A stretch of DNA of 64,000 bases from NCBI GenBank assembly GCA_029215795.1, contig JARDYH010000003.1, positions 63,030,609-63,094,608 on the forward strand. Reading direction: 5' to 3'. This stretch comes from Anniella stebbinsi. Its lineage: Eukaryota; Chordata; Lepidosauria; Squamata; Anniellidae. A program made the translations under genes and the position numbers. The notes below the pieces were generated by a model, which ran no database searches, was not told where the DNA came from, and worked only from the letters and a program-made list of their open reading frames with translations. Positions 1-24,840 of this stretch are shown in pieces (the first letter of the stretch is position 1; each line of letters opens with the position of its first letter).

Positions 1-249
1 ACATGTATCTCCTGCCTCTCCTCTAAGGAGCACAAGGCATCTTCATGGTTCTGCTCCCAAATTTATCCTTATAACAATCCTGTGAGGTAGGTTAAGCTGA
101 CAGAGATGTTGATTGGTCCAAGGTCACCCAGAGAATTTCATGACAGACTATGTTATTTGAATCTGTGTCTCCCCATTTGTACTTTAGTACTTAACTCCAC
201 CACACGACTTGAAAATATATACATCATGGTCAATTTCATAATCACTCAG

Positions 250-1456
250 GCCATGTCTACACCTTGTATCAAATCGTTATGATCCCATCATGGTAACGCT
301 TCTTGCGCATTGATGCCTCATAGGACACACAATGATATTTGTTGCAGTATTCTGAATAATGTGGAATAAAAAGCAGGAAATAGCATTATGAAAGCAGTAT
401 ATGGAATGTGTAGCTGGTTGCTGAGGGCCCTCCTCCCTATATTTTAGTTTCCCCCCCCAAAAAAACCCTTCCTCCAGCATTTGGTTGAGCCCAGCAGTTC
501 TATGTGAATGCCTATTGGAGACCATGTGATCTTGCCCTCTCCAATAGGCATCCAATGAGCAATCCTGGGCTAGACTGTCCCTTTCCATCGTGGTGGCTTC
601 GGATTGGTGGCAGCTGGGTTCCATGACACTGCAGCCAATCCGAAGCCATCTAGGGGCAAAGCCCCAAAGCTCTGCACTAAAAAAGTTGGGCATTTAGTCA
701 GATTTTTTTAGTTTGGAGCAAAGCGATGCAGCATTTGCCGTCTGTCACTTTTACTTCAGCGCTTCATGGAGGCGTACCAAGTCTATGGTGACCACTGATT
801 GGTCACCATGGGCTGAGCACAGAAGGGGGTGGTGCAGCAAGCCATAAGCTGGCTGCACCACCTCCGTGCCTCCACAGTTCTCCCCCCACATTATAAAATG
901 AATAAAATAAAATAAAAACTACCCTCTGTGCCTCACAGTCACCCCCCACATTTTGAAAAGTAAAATAATAAAAAAAATTAACTCACCTCCAAGCCTCGCA
1001 ATCCCCCCCACACACACACACCCCATTTTACAAAAGAAATAATACAAAAAAGTACCTTTTGAGGAGGTGCGGGCATGGTAGCGGCGGCTGCAAGATAAAC
1101 TGGCGCGACGCTCCCTCCACTGTAGATGGGTGGAGGGAGCACAAATGTGAGTCGCTCTGCCTGCCGCCGCCGGTAAAACGCAATACAGGTGCCTTCAAAA
1201 GGTGGCCAAGAAAGAAAGAAAGAAAGCCCCTGAACAACTGGCTACATTTAAAAAGTATATGGGAAACTTGTTCCCCTTCCCAAGGAGAAATTTCTCTGAA
1301 ATTCTCACTTCTCCCAGCCTCTTTTATCCGAGTTTTTGTTTTTCCCCCACCCATCCCCCACGAAATGCTGAAAATGGAATGGTCAAAATCTTCAGCACAG
1401 CACTAGTGTAATGTGCACTTCAGTACCACCATAAAGCAGTAGTGTAGATTTAACCT
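250..1456. mobile_element. Possible non-autonomous DNA transposon (about 1.2 kb)
   Basis: The left end reads GGCCATGTCTACACC. The right end, reverse-complemented, reads GGTTAAATCTACACT, giving imperfect inverted termini. The interior holds several hairpins (511-552, 592-650, 793-811) and three tandem ~63-bp units (861-1053). No transposase is coded. The same TCTACAC type of end bounds the element at 40351-41173. No clear target-site duplication is seen, so the limits are tentative. Confidence 0.4.
861..1053. repeat. Three tandem copies of a ~63-bp unit
   Basis: The units start at about 861, 923 and 986. Each has a CCTC(C/T)GTGCCTC-like head, a run of C with CACATT, then an A-rich tail of the AAAATAAAATAA type. 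The copies are diverged from each other. CACACACACAC expands inside the third. Confidence 0.75.
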
Positions 1457-3059
1457 CAGAGCTCCATCACACCAGTGATTTATCGCACTCTCGCCATGCC
1501 TGGTACGTGCTTTTGCACCACGATACTCACATGACGTCGTCCCTCTCCTGTACTCATCTTGCCTCTTCCCCTCTATTTTCCATCTTCGTTTGGAGCTGGG
1601 AAAGTCAGGGTTTTTCCCCTCCATGCACAATAAAGCCACTCCTCCATCCCATGTATTGCTATCCTTGCGCTATATCGAACCATCCCATTTTTTGGTTGGG
1701 GGCGTGTGTGTCGAAGGGTGTTCTCACTGACAAAAGAGGAGGGTGGGGCAGCTCTCTGCTCAACTGTGAAGGGGGAGGAAGAGAGGGCACCTGAACACCT
1801 CGCGGAGAAGGCAAGTGAGCCGCCACTGCTCAGGACTCAGTCCCATTCAGCTCTATGGCTCTTACTCCTGAGTAGGCATGTCTAGGTTTCCTGACCAGAA
1901 CAGTGTCAGCTTCCCCTTGCCGTGCCAACATTGACCACAAACTTCTCCAAAAACTAATTGGAATACTTTCTCTTCAGTTTTATTGTTTGATATGATCTTA
2001 GGGGAAAGCATAGTGTGTTGTTTTACTGTAATTGCACAGTTTCAGGCTGCCATACTATTATATTTGTGCAGGAATGAAATCTATATACTGCAGGGGGAAG
2101 GAGAACATAAAGGGCAGGGTAGGAGATTTTGCCAGCAGAGTAGCAATACAGGTGAAAAGATACATGAGCACAGCAACGCACAGACATGAAATTGCCCAGC
2201 GCTCAACTCACTAAGGAAATGGAGGGGAAAACCGCAGACGCAAGCCGGGGGGGAAAAGTAGGTGTGATGGAGTCCTCAGTTTGCACTGCATTTTTAAAAT
2301 GTGCCATTGCAGCAACCTTTCTGTTAGAAAGAAAAGAGGGCAGGAGAAGAGATGAGATGAGAAGCAAGTTCTAGGATAGCCTCTTCTCTGGCACACTAGT
2401 TGCATATGTTCAAAGAGTACTTAGATGGAGTGCTCTTTGAATGTTCCATTTCCCCAAACTGAAATGCTATAGCCTAGCAAGAGATAAGTCACTTTTGGGG
2501 GCTTCTGATCACCTCTTTTTACTAGTCAGATTTTCACTTATTCTCACTCCCAATTCACATGGTCTCTGGATGGCATCCAGTGGTGTATTTCCATTTGTGG
2601 AAGCATCTCTGATCTGGGGAGACTTTCACTAATGGAAGAGGAGGAAGTGTTTTTGCTGGTTCCTCTTTTATACTGCAGCCCTGAAAAATCTGCTCCAGAT
2701 TCTGGAGTCTCCAGAACAGTGTGGAAGATAGCACAAGGAATTATGGGAGTTTCAGTCTGACAAATCTGGAGAGCACCAGTTGTGGGAGACTGGAATAGAG
2801 TGCTATACTTCTAAAAGGAGATATGGGTTCAAGTCCATGCCAGCTGTGAAGCTTAATTGGGAGCTATTTTATCATACAGGGTTGCTGTGAGAATAAGATT
2901 GGATCACCTCATGTACTCTGTGCTGAGTTTGCCAGAGAAGAAGAGTAGGATATGCATGCAATCTTAGAAAAGTTAATGAACATTGCATTTTTCTTACTGA
3001 TATATTAAACATGAATGCAATCCCTGACCTAAAATTACAAGGGCATCCTAAAAAGCTGG

Positions 3060-3249
3060 GGAGGGAGGGTAGGTCAGTGGTAATGTTTTGCATGCAGAAG
3101 GTTCTGGGTTCAATTCCTGGTGTCTACAGGGAGAGCTGGAAACTTCTTGTTTGAAACCCTGGAGAGCCACTGCCCGTTAATGTTGTTAATACAGGGCTAG
3201 ATGGACCAACAGTCTGACTCAGTAGAAGGCAGCTTCCCATGTTCCTATG
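3060..3249 (+). mobile_element. tRNA-derived SINE, + orientation
   Basis: The head has a polymerase III A-box-like TAGGTCAGTGGTAA near 3070 and a B-box GGTTCAATTCC at 3108-3118. The body continues with GAAACCCTGGAGAGCC, then CTAGATGGACCAACAGTCTG, and ends CAGCTTCCCATGTTCCTATG. The copy at 7625-7808 matches it in the opposite orientation. This is a dispersed SINE, not a tRNA gene: the region after the B box does not make an acceptor stem. Confidence 0.85.
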
Positions 3250-4748
3250 CACAGTACGTCAAAAGCAATGTTGTCACCTTCCAGTCCAGAGGTAGGCCCT
3301 GTTGGTTCAAGAGCCACTGCTGCAGAATGCCTTGCTGCACATTCTTCCCTACACCCATACTGCTGCCCCCCCCCACACACACACACTGTCAAGCAGCAAT
3401 TGAGAGGGGAGAATGACCAAGAAAACAAAGAGACTGGTTCATTTTATGAAAGTATCTGTACAGTCACAGAAACAATACTTATGCCTTGAAAATCTATCAA
3501 GGAACTGCAACCAATGGTTGGTGGAGGTAGATCCTACGGTGGGCAGAGCCACAGCCAAATGGAAAGCAGCAAGCTCCATCCACATGTCACAGCACTTTCT
3601 TTTTTTGCCAACATGCCTGAAATTACGTTCAGGGCAGGGCAGTGGGAGGGCCAGTGGGGCCAGTTGGCCAGGGGCCCACGATTTTGAGGGGGCACTCCAA
3701 TGAGGAGGTCCCCCCCAGCTTCCGTAGCGTGAGTGGCCCATCGAGAAGTGAGGAGCCGCCTTGCGGAAACAGTGGAGAAGGCGTCCGTCATGAATACCAC
3801 GGTCAGACTACAAACTCCAGAGGGCCATATGCCACATGCAGGGCGGGATATATGTGCCTAAGTTGTGATGGTTGTCCTTACTATGTCTCTTTCCTCAATC
3901 TTCTCCATGACATATAATCTCCGGAGCGGAGGGTGAGGTAATGATGCTGATAGTTATTAATGATAATAATGATGAAGATACCATGAGGGTGATGATGATG
4001 ATAATGTTTGATAATGCTGAAGGACTGTTCTATTGTTGTTGCTGCTATTTGTACAGCTACTAAAAATAAATGTTAATTTCTGATTCAACATTGAGGTGTT
4101 GTAGAACAGGTTTAATATGAAGGTGTTACATAGAGCGGACATGTTGGTGGGGATTAAAAAAATCATTTAAAAAATACTTAATGAGCAGTTTGAAATGTGG
4201 GGGGGCACACACTTCCCATCTGGCCTGGGCATATTACCAGCTCTGCGCAGCCCTGGTTGAGGGTCATATGAAACTCCCTTCACAGGAGATTTTCCATTTG
4301 AAATGTTATCAAAAATGTCCTGCATTTGGACCTTCCAGCCTTCCATATTGTCCTTGGTGTCTATGCATGGGGTGGAGTGGAGGAAGTAGCATACATCTCA
4401 TCTCATCCTATCCGTCCAACCAATCCAATGGGCCGTAGACAATAAGCAAATTGACAACAAAAAGGGAGTTTAATAAATGGATTTTATGGTGGGGTGTTTG
4501 GAATCCCTTAGCTGTCTTAATATAATGGTAAACCTTCACAAATTGAGTGTGCAGAGTAGAGAAATCTTACTCAAGGTCAAGGGAACTGTATTCATTTTTT
4601 ATTTAGTATTTTCCATCCCCCACAACTCGTTTATTGATTTGAATGGTACAATAATATTTCAAAGTGTAAAACCTGCCCCAAATGTAATTGTAGAATACAA
4701 TGGCATTTATTTATTCTTTTCTTGCTTCCCCCCCACGCCACCCTTCAG

Positions 4749-18147
<13,399 letters not shown>

Positions 18148-18702
18148 TCTAGAAGAAAAGAGAACATGCTTGGATTTTCTTTCCTACTGGAAATGGTCAG
18201 ATGCCATCATCAGGGGAGGGAATAAAAAAGACTTTTGACACATAGAAGGGGACATTCCTTCTAGTCAATCGCTGCAAGATTCCAAAGACATTGCCACTAG
18301 GAGGAACCTATGGAATATTAAAGCACCCTTTAATAAAGGATTGCTATTTATGCATCGAAGCCTATGCCAAACTTACCTGGACCAGCTTAGCATAAAAATG
18401 TGTGCTGGGATGCATGGAACTAATGTTGTATATAGTCCTCAAAGCAGACTGTTACCATTGTTTTGATAGCCACCATTTCTAGAATACTGAAAGACAATGG
18501 AGCTGTTCGAAAGTTACCCTAGTGCCTTTTAAACTTGTCTGTGGGTATGGTTTATTATATAATATATTGTACCCTATCTCGAAAAAGAGGCTGGGATATT
18601 TATAAGTTACTGAAAAGCTGAGATCCTCAAAAGCTCAACAGTTGCCAAACAAGGCATGTATATATGTATGTATAGTGTATATACATAGAAAAGGGAAGTG
18701 AA

Positions 18703-18708
18703 AATAAA
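18703..18708 (+). terminator. Candidate poly(A) signal AATAAA (proximal)
   Basis: AATAAA lies 556 bp after the SLC38A4 stop codon, followed by the T- and GT-rich sequence TTGTTGTTTTAAATGGTTGT. It is plausible as a proximal cleavage signal, but no transcript evidence is available. Confidence 0.45.
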
Positions 18709-19081
18709 TGAAACAATTGTTGTTTTAAATGGTTGTCTGTAAGGTTAAGGAGTACAATCAAATCAGGATTTATAAACTAGGTATAAACACAAACTTTTGT
18801 AAGTATTTTTACTTGTTAAGCTATAAATTATATTAAAGGGTGATTACAGGATTGCCCACTCTTGAAGGTGTACCAGTGTGATAAATTCTTTGTCATACTA
18901 ACTTTCAGCAGCCTTTCAAATATAAACTTTGTCTCTTACAAGAAATGGCTGCCATTGCTCTCTGTGGGGCTTAAACGGCCCATCTCTGTCAGCAGGTTGC
19001 AGCTGTAGTGAGTAAAAAGTAGCCCTGCCAATAAAATCATGCCTTGCCATAGGTGGCTTTCAAATTGACAGTACTGCACTC

Positions 19082-19430
19082 AGAACATCATCAGAAGGGT
19101 GGATTTTCATGTTTCCCTACCGTCGCTATGGCCTCCTGCTGCTGTCCTACAATAGTGACAGACTCTTTACATGGAGAAAGAGGAAACAGCAACGACCACA
19201 TGGCCCATTCAGGGGCTGTTTATATTGTGCCACTTTTCCTGCATACAGCAGGAAATGGTAGCACGTTCCATTTTTTAAAAAAAGACGGATTAAAAGGGGT
19301 CTATTTTGCTATGGAAAAACAAGTAGGAGCGGGAGGTGCATGGGAGCCGGACGATGACGTCTAAAGGACACACGAACATCTGTAAGTGGGAGATAACAAA
19401 CATGTGATAAAATGCTCATCTGATGATGCT
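19082..19430 (+). mobile_element. Non-autonomous DNA transposon-like repeat Z, copy 1
   Basis: The ends are imperfect inverted repeats: ACATCATCAGAAGGG at the left, and GCTCATCTGATGATGC at the right, which reverse-complements to GCATCATCAGATGAGC. The copy at 43848-44189 shares CCTACCGTCGCT, a GGCCCATTCAGGGG-type stretch and AAAACGCTCGTCTGATGA-type end. It may fall inside the SLC38A4 3' UTR. Confidence 0.6.
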
Positions 19431-20307
19431 GTCAGAAGAGGAAATGAATCTTGGCCAGCCACTCATTAAAACTGGGCCTACTATTTAATGCTACAAAATT
19501 CAACTTTGAACCTACCTATTGCATTCATAGCTATAAAACTAGCACTTGGGGTCACTCTATGGGCCAATGCATGTGTTAAACTGTTGAAAATAGTCTCTTC
19601 AAAAGTAATCTCCATGCCAGCTGTAAAATTCAGAAGTACTTATATGGGTGAGAGTCATATTGAAAGCTTCTACTCTCCTGCCAGATGTTCCTAGTGTCCA
19701 CTGGGTGAGGAGTGGAATCCTCAACATGACAGCTGCAATCCAATGATAAGTCCATCTAATCTTTAGAACTAGAATGGGCTTGCTTGTCAGAGGGAGAGTG
19801 GTTTGGGTAGGATTCCCATGGCGGGCATATTATAAAGACCACCCTTAACCTTATTCTGCAAATGTAATTCTATTTTCATCTATGGTACTGAACAAGCCGG
19901 ATTTCTGTTTATAAATTGTCTTCCACTAATAACTCAGATGGCTATAAGGAGAACACAAGGAATGTGAAAGCACCCAAACCAGTATTGTTTAATGCATTTT
20001 TATTTGATGCAATGGTCAGTGCAGGAAACCGTGGTCCTTTCTATATATGTACTATAAATATTTATGTATAAAATCTTATTCTCTATCAAACGTTCCTGTA
20101 TGATACAAAGTTTTGATTTTTATATATCTATTTGTGTAGTTGTCGCATTCATAGTCACAAGCTTTAATATCACTTTGAAGAGGAAAAAGTTGTTCAGGTG
20201 GGCTTGAAAAAGTTCACTTTACATATCAGTGCTTGAAATTTATCTGTGAATGTCCAAGAGGTTATGCAAGTAGAATGAGACAGTCAAATGTTACTAAAGC
20301 CAGTTTC

Positions 20308-20313
20308 AATAAA
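20308..20313 (+). terminator. Candidate poly(A) signal AATAAA (distal)
   Basis: AATAAA sits in TTTCAATAAACTTC, about 2.2 kb after the stop. It is followed by T/G-rich sequence (CTTTCGTCAATCTGTTGTTT). A 3' UTR of about 2 kb would be normal for this gene. An alternative AATAAA is at 19030-19035. Confidence 0.4.
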
Positions 20314-20330
20314 CTTCAAGAATTCAGGTT

Positions 20331-21417
20331 TATTACCTGCTTTCGTCAATCTGTTGTTTCAGATGTCATATTTAGATTAGATAGACCACATCTGCAACCC
20401 AATTCTTGATACATCTTGCTGAGGATTTGTTTCCAAGGAGTACGATATTGGTTAATGTGCATTTCACTAAAGTGGAACATAAATGCTTGCCGAAGGTTCA
20501 TTGATACAGAAGATAACAGTTTTTACAGTTCTCTGCATCTTGCACTATCTTGTTGAATAGAATGGGTCTCTTGATGGAACTTGCCATATCTCAGAATACA
20601 TGATCCTATAAAATCTAAGCACGTTTAAGGTCTATTGATTTTTTAAAAATGGGAAAGCTTTAAGCACATATTTGCTTCCTCCATTTAAATGGATTTTAAA
20701 ACTGCTTAGGTATAGATTGATTGTGCCCCATGGGTTTTTACATGGAGAACTATTTTAAAATAAACCACAGGAATATATAACCTTGTATCTTCAATGATAT
20801 GAATGTTAGTACTGGAAACTTGATATCCTTGGGCAACTTACTATACATAAATTGAGGGTACAACCCAATACTTTGAAACCAAATACATTTAAATGGCTTT
20901 TTAATAAAAGTTGCAATACTGGGAAATGTTGTCATAAAATGACACTAATTCCTGCCACAGATACAACAATTTTGTGAATTATGCATAGGGTGAGGGGATG
21001 GCTTATTTTTTTAAGGATGGAACATCCAACGTATCAGCCAAAGCAACCTGTTATATAATTGCCCTGAAGGAGAGGGAATCAGTCCCAACCTGTACTGGGC
21101 TCTAGTGGAATGGGCATTAGCAGAAAAGACTAGACTTCTGTTTTTTGATAGCATTATCTCCCAACTGTAGCTATAATGTTATAAGAACCAAGACAGTGTA
21201 CTGGCACTCATAGAATAACTATCAAAGGAAAATCAATGTGGTTATGGATGGGAAATAATTTCAGCAAGAGGAATAGTCCAAAAAAGAAATCCCCCAACTG
21301 GAAAATCCATTCTAAAGCTGAACTACTCACCCCCTCAAAATTTCACCTACATTCATTAAGCTTGGGACCAGTTCCCAAAGGCCCAAAATTGCATGGATGC
21401 AATTTACAGTATTAAAA
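20331..21417. other. Intergenic, no feature recognised
   Basis: AT-rich single-copy-looking sequence between the SLC38A4 3' end and the first large LINE. If a longer 3' UTR is used, part of it may be transcribed. Confidence 0.6.
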
Positions 21418-21418
21418 A

Positions 21419-21456
<38 letters not shown>

Positions 21457-21620
21457 ATTATTTCTTACCTGCCTCTCCCTCTGGATCGAGGCGGGAAAAA
21501 ACATCAATACCAACAATATAAAATATATCAACTAGTTAAAAGCATATAAAATTAATACATTATTACAAACAACAAAATCTTAAAATTTGACTGGGTAGGC
21601 CTGCCGGAAGAGATCAGTCT

Positions 21621-23411
21621 TTATAGCTCTCCTAAATTCTTGAAGACTTGGAGGTTAGTGGATCTCTCCCGGCAGGTCGTTCCACAGTCTGGGAGCGGCG
21701 GAAGAGAAGGCCCTCTGGGTAACAGTTGACAGCCTAGTCTTAGCCGGCTGTAATAAATTCCTCCCAGAGGACCTGAGCATGTGGGGTGGATTGTATGGGA
21801 GAAGGCCCTCAGGTAACCAGGACCCAAACCATGTAGGGCTTTAAAGATAATAACCAACACTTTGTATTTTGCCCGAAAACTAATTGGCAGCCAGTGGAGT
21901 GATTTTAAAGCTGGTGTGATATGGTCACCTCTAGGTGTACCAGTGACCAACCTGGCTGCCATATTTTGAGCTAGTTGAAGTTTCCAGACTAGGCACAGAG
22001 GTAGCCCTATGTTCAGCTCATTGCAGAAATCAAGCTTCAAAGTTACCAGCGTGTGCACTACCGTTTTTAGGTCTTCCAACTCTAGGAAGCGGCACAGCTG
22101 GCGTATCAGCCGAAGCTGGTAGTAGGCACTCCTGGCCGTTACATCTATCTGAGCTGTCATTTGGAGCACCCCCAAGCTGCAAACACAGCCTTTCAGTGGG
22201 AATGTAACCCCATCTAGAACTGGTTGACACACCTCCAAACCCAGGTCAGAGCCCTTGATAGGACCCACCTCTGTCTTGTCTGGATTCAGCTTCAGATTGT
22301 TTTTCCTCTTCAAGCCCATTACCGCCTCCAAGCATTCATTCAGAGGAGACACACTATCCTTAGCTGATGCTGTTATCAAAGGCATAGAGAAATATATTTG
22401 AGTGTCATCAGCATACTGATAGCACCCCACCCCATGCCTCCGGATGATCTCTCCTAGTGGTTTCGTGTAGATGTTAAAGGGCACTGAGGATAGGATGGCG
22501 CCTTGTGGTACGCCACACAACAGCTCCTTTTCTGAGGAACAAATATCCCCAAGCATCACCATCTGGAACCTGCCTGAGAGATAGGACTGGAACCACAGGA
22601 GCACAGTGCCCCCAAGTCCCAATCCCCTCAGGCGTTCCAGAAGGATACCATCATAGATGGTATCAAAAGCCACTGAGAGATCTAAAAGTACCAGCAGGGA
22701 CACACTCCCCCTGTCAATACTCATGCGAAGATCATCCACTAAGGCAACCATAGCAGTCTCAACTCCGTATCCCACTCTGAAGCTGGTTTGAAATGGATCT
22801 AGAAAATCTATATCAACCAAGACTGCTTGGAGTTGGAAGGCAACTGCCCTGTTCATCACCTTGCCCAAAAATGGAAGATTTGATACCAGTCTGTAATTAT
22901 TAAGGTCCAGGGAGTCCAGGGAGGGCTTTTTTAGAAGCGGCCATACCACCACTACTTTTAAACATGGTGGGAAATTCCCCTCCCTTAGAGATGCATTAAT
23001 AATATGTTGTAGTTGTAGTCTAACTGCATCTCCTCCTTGGGCGACCAGCCAAGAAGGATAGGGATCAGGAGGACAAGTTGTCTTCCTTACTTGTCCAAGC
23101 AGCTTGTCCACATCCTCAGTACTCACCAACTGAAACTGATCCAGTGTAATCCTACTCGCAGAGTTGCTGGACACTTCATTGTCAGCTTCTGTTATAACGA
23201 CGGCATCTAAATTGGCTATTATTCGAGAGATTTTATCTGTGAAATTATCGTTAAACGCATCACAGAGAACTACCGAAGGCTCTAAAACCAGGTTCAGGGG
23301 AGAAGGTGTCTGGGTTAGACCCCGCACCACCCTGAACAGTTCTGCTGGACATGAATTCACAGATGTGATGCGTGCAAAGAAAAAAGTTTTCTTCGTTGCA
23401 TGTATTGCCAC
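21621..23411 (-). pseudogene. LINE family B: reverse transcriptase and C-terminal part of ORF2
   Basis: This is an open run of 596 codons. It begins just before CPAELFRVVRGL and carries the RT motifs LNNYRLVSNLPFLGKV, LLDLSVAFDTI, GVPQGAILS, YQYADDTQIYF (catalytic YADD) and LKLNPDKTE. The C-terminal part has QNMAARLVTGTPRGDHITP and KVLVIIFKALHGLGPGYL, as in the intact relative at 27809-30847. The relative has AFDTIDHGI where this copy has AFDTIYDGI. The 5' part of the ORF is separated by frame breaks, so this is a remnant. Confidence 0.88.
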
Positions 23412-23701
23412 CCCAAAGGAACGAAGATGTTCTCTATATCATGTCTTGTCAGATATAAATCGAGTTTTCCGCCATCGGCACTCCAGTCGTCATCCTTCCC
23501 GCTTGAACTCCCTGAGATCTTCAGTATACCAGGGTGCCCGATTAGTAGCAGGTCGGAGCGGACATTTGGGGGCGATCGTGTCGATAGCCCTAGTTAAGTC
23601 TTGATTCCATCTATTTACCAAGGCTTCCACAGGATCATCGATTATCTGCCATAGAACCCTCTAAGGCTTTCTGGAAACCAAGAGGATCGATCCATCAGCC
23701 T

Positions 23702-24568
23702 TCAAGGGTTGACCATCTTAACAGGTCCGCCACACCTGCAGTGGTGGGTGGTAGCCATGATACTAACCCTGACCAGAAAATGGTCTGTCCATGACAATGC
23801 AGAAGTATTTGTCACCTCCACCAACAGATCTGTCTGTTCAGAACTAAAAACAGCATCTAGGGTGTGACCCACTAAATGTATGGGTCCAGAGACCAACTGG
23901 GATAGGCCCATGTTTGTCATGAATGCCACGAACTCCCGAGCTGCACCTGACAAGCCGGCCTCAAATGGGATGTTGAAGTCGCCCAGGACCAAAAGCCTGG
24001 GCGACTCCAACACTAGCTCCGAGACCAGTTCCTTGAGCTCAGCCAGGGAGTCTGATAGGCAGTGGGGTGGCCGGTACACTAACTGAATCCCTAGTCTATC
24101 CCTGGCCTTCAGACTCAGGTATACACACTCAATGTGATTCAATTCCCGGACAGGAAGTCTGGTCAGGTTAAAATTGTCTTTGTAGACCACAGCTACTCCG
24201 CCCCCCTGCCCACTTTCCCTCACCTACTCACTAACACAGTACCCTGCTGGGAGGGCCTGGAACCATATCGTGCCACTGTCATCTCCCAGCCAGGTCTCTA
24301 TGAAGCATGCCAGGTCGGCCCCCTCATTTGTAAGGAGGTCATAGATGATATTTATTTTGTTTTTAACCGACCTGGCATTGCATAGGAGCAAGGAGAGGTT
24401 CTGTGGGTGGCCTGGTTCATTCTCCAAGATCCCCGAGGTAGCAGGGTGACCAGAAGGAAAGATAGGTGTTAGATATCTATCCCTCCTTTCCCTGTAATAG
24501 CACTTCACCCTGCTATCACCATAGCTCCCTCTGCCCAGCACAACACATATTGCCGTTCCCTGACACAT
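23702..24568 (-). pseudogene. LINE family B: endonuclease part of ORF2, one internal stop
   Basis: Two open pieces in the same frame (24568 to 24227, and 24223 to 23705) are separated by a stop near 24224. Together they make the apurinic-like endonuclease: SLLLCNARSVKNK, FIETWLGDD, GGGVAVVYKDNF, LGIQLVYRPP, LLVLGDFNIP and LSWTDHFLVRV. The intact relative keeps an open frame across the stop position. After GGPVKMVNP comes a second stop, then frame loss. Confidence 0.85.
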
Positions 24569-24569
24569 T

Positions 24570-24840
24570 CCAGCTGCCGTTCAGCTGGGCTCCTCTGAAG
24601 AAGGGTGGTGGAGGAGAAGGGGGCAGCGTTGTTTGGCCAGTGTCAATCCTCTCCTGCACTCCAGTGTTAAATCACTCCAGCTGCCGTTCAGCTGGGTCCC
24701 AACAGCCTGGGCTCCTGTGAAGAAGGGGGGAGGAGGGGGAGGGGGCATTGTTCGGCTGGTGTCTTTCCTCTCCTCAACTCCGGTATCAAATCACTCCAGC
24801 TGCCGTTCGACCGTTCAGCTGGGTCAGGCACATGGAGTAT
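24570..24840 (-). repeat. Repeated units in the 5' leader of LINE family B
   Basis: CCAGCTGCCGTTCAGCTGGG or a close form starts at 24570, 24677 and 24796, giving units of 107 and 119 bp. GAAGAAGGG(T/G)GG and CCTCTCCT(G/C)(C/A)AC also recur. The region is GC- and G-rich, lies upstream of the LINE ORF on its strand, and probably acts as the element's internal promoter. That role is inferred only. Confidence 0.65.

Larger units (their letters stand above)
1..4748 (+). other. Upstream part of SLC38A4 (intron), repeat-bearing, no exon recognised
   Basis: No sequence matching the first ~40 SNAT4 residues was found here, so the stretch is taken as intron before the exon at 4749. It holds a transposon-like block with hairpins and tandem repeats (250-1456), a SINE (3060-3249) and low-complexity AT sequence near 3950-4160. 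Confidence 0.6.
18148..20330 (+). other. SLC38A4: Probable SLC38A4 3' UTR
   Basis: The sequence downstream of the stop is AT-rich and unspliced, and has AATAAA at 18703, 19030 and 20308. The true end cannot be told without transcripts. The longest choice would place a transposon-like repeat (19082-19430) inside the UTR. A TATA/TGTA-rich stretch lies at 18655-18690. Confidence 0.6.
21420..24840 (-). mobile_element. Near full-length L2/CR1-type LINE, family B, inactive
   Basis: On the minus strand the element starts with a GC-rich leader with repeated units (24570-24840). It runs through endonuclease and reverse transcriptase coding parts and ends in TGCCTCTCCCTCTGGATCGA-type 3' UTR (reverse sense) with an (ATT)n tail at 21420-21450. 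The coding part is broken by a stop near 24224 and by frame loss between 23702 and 23411. It is a separate subfamily from the intact element at 27391-31069: the proteins are clearly alike but the 3' ends differ. Confidence 0.85.

Noticed and set aside
855..1055. Spaced direct repeats considered as a CRISPR-like array
   Set aside because: The units abut with no unique spacers, and the genome is a vertebrate. They are ordinary tandem repeats in a transposon-like block.
1028..1411. Overlapping open frames of about 70-115 codons on both strands
   Set aside because: They overlap each other on opposite strands inside a transposon-like block with tandem units, and they lack any protein-like conservation signal.
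3060..3130. A and B boxes that look like a tRNA gene
   Set aside because: No cloverleaf closes with an acceptor stem, and the same unit recurs at 7625-7808 with a long non-tRNA body. It is a SINE.
4477..4748. Open sequence directly before the first SLC38A4 exon, giving a possible Met start
   Set aside because: It reads through the splice acceptor and does not resemble the SNAT4 N-terminus. The pyrimidine tract and AG mark it as intron.
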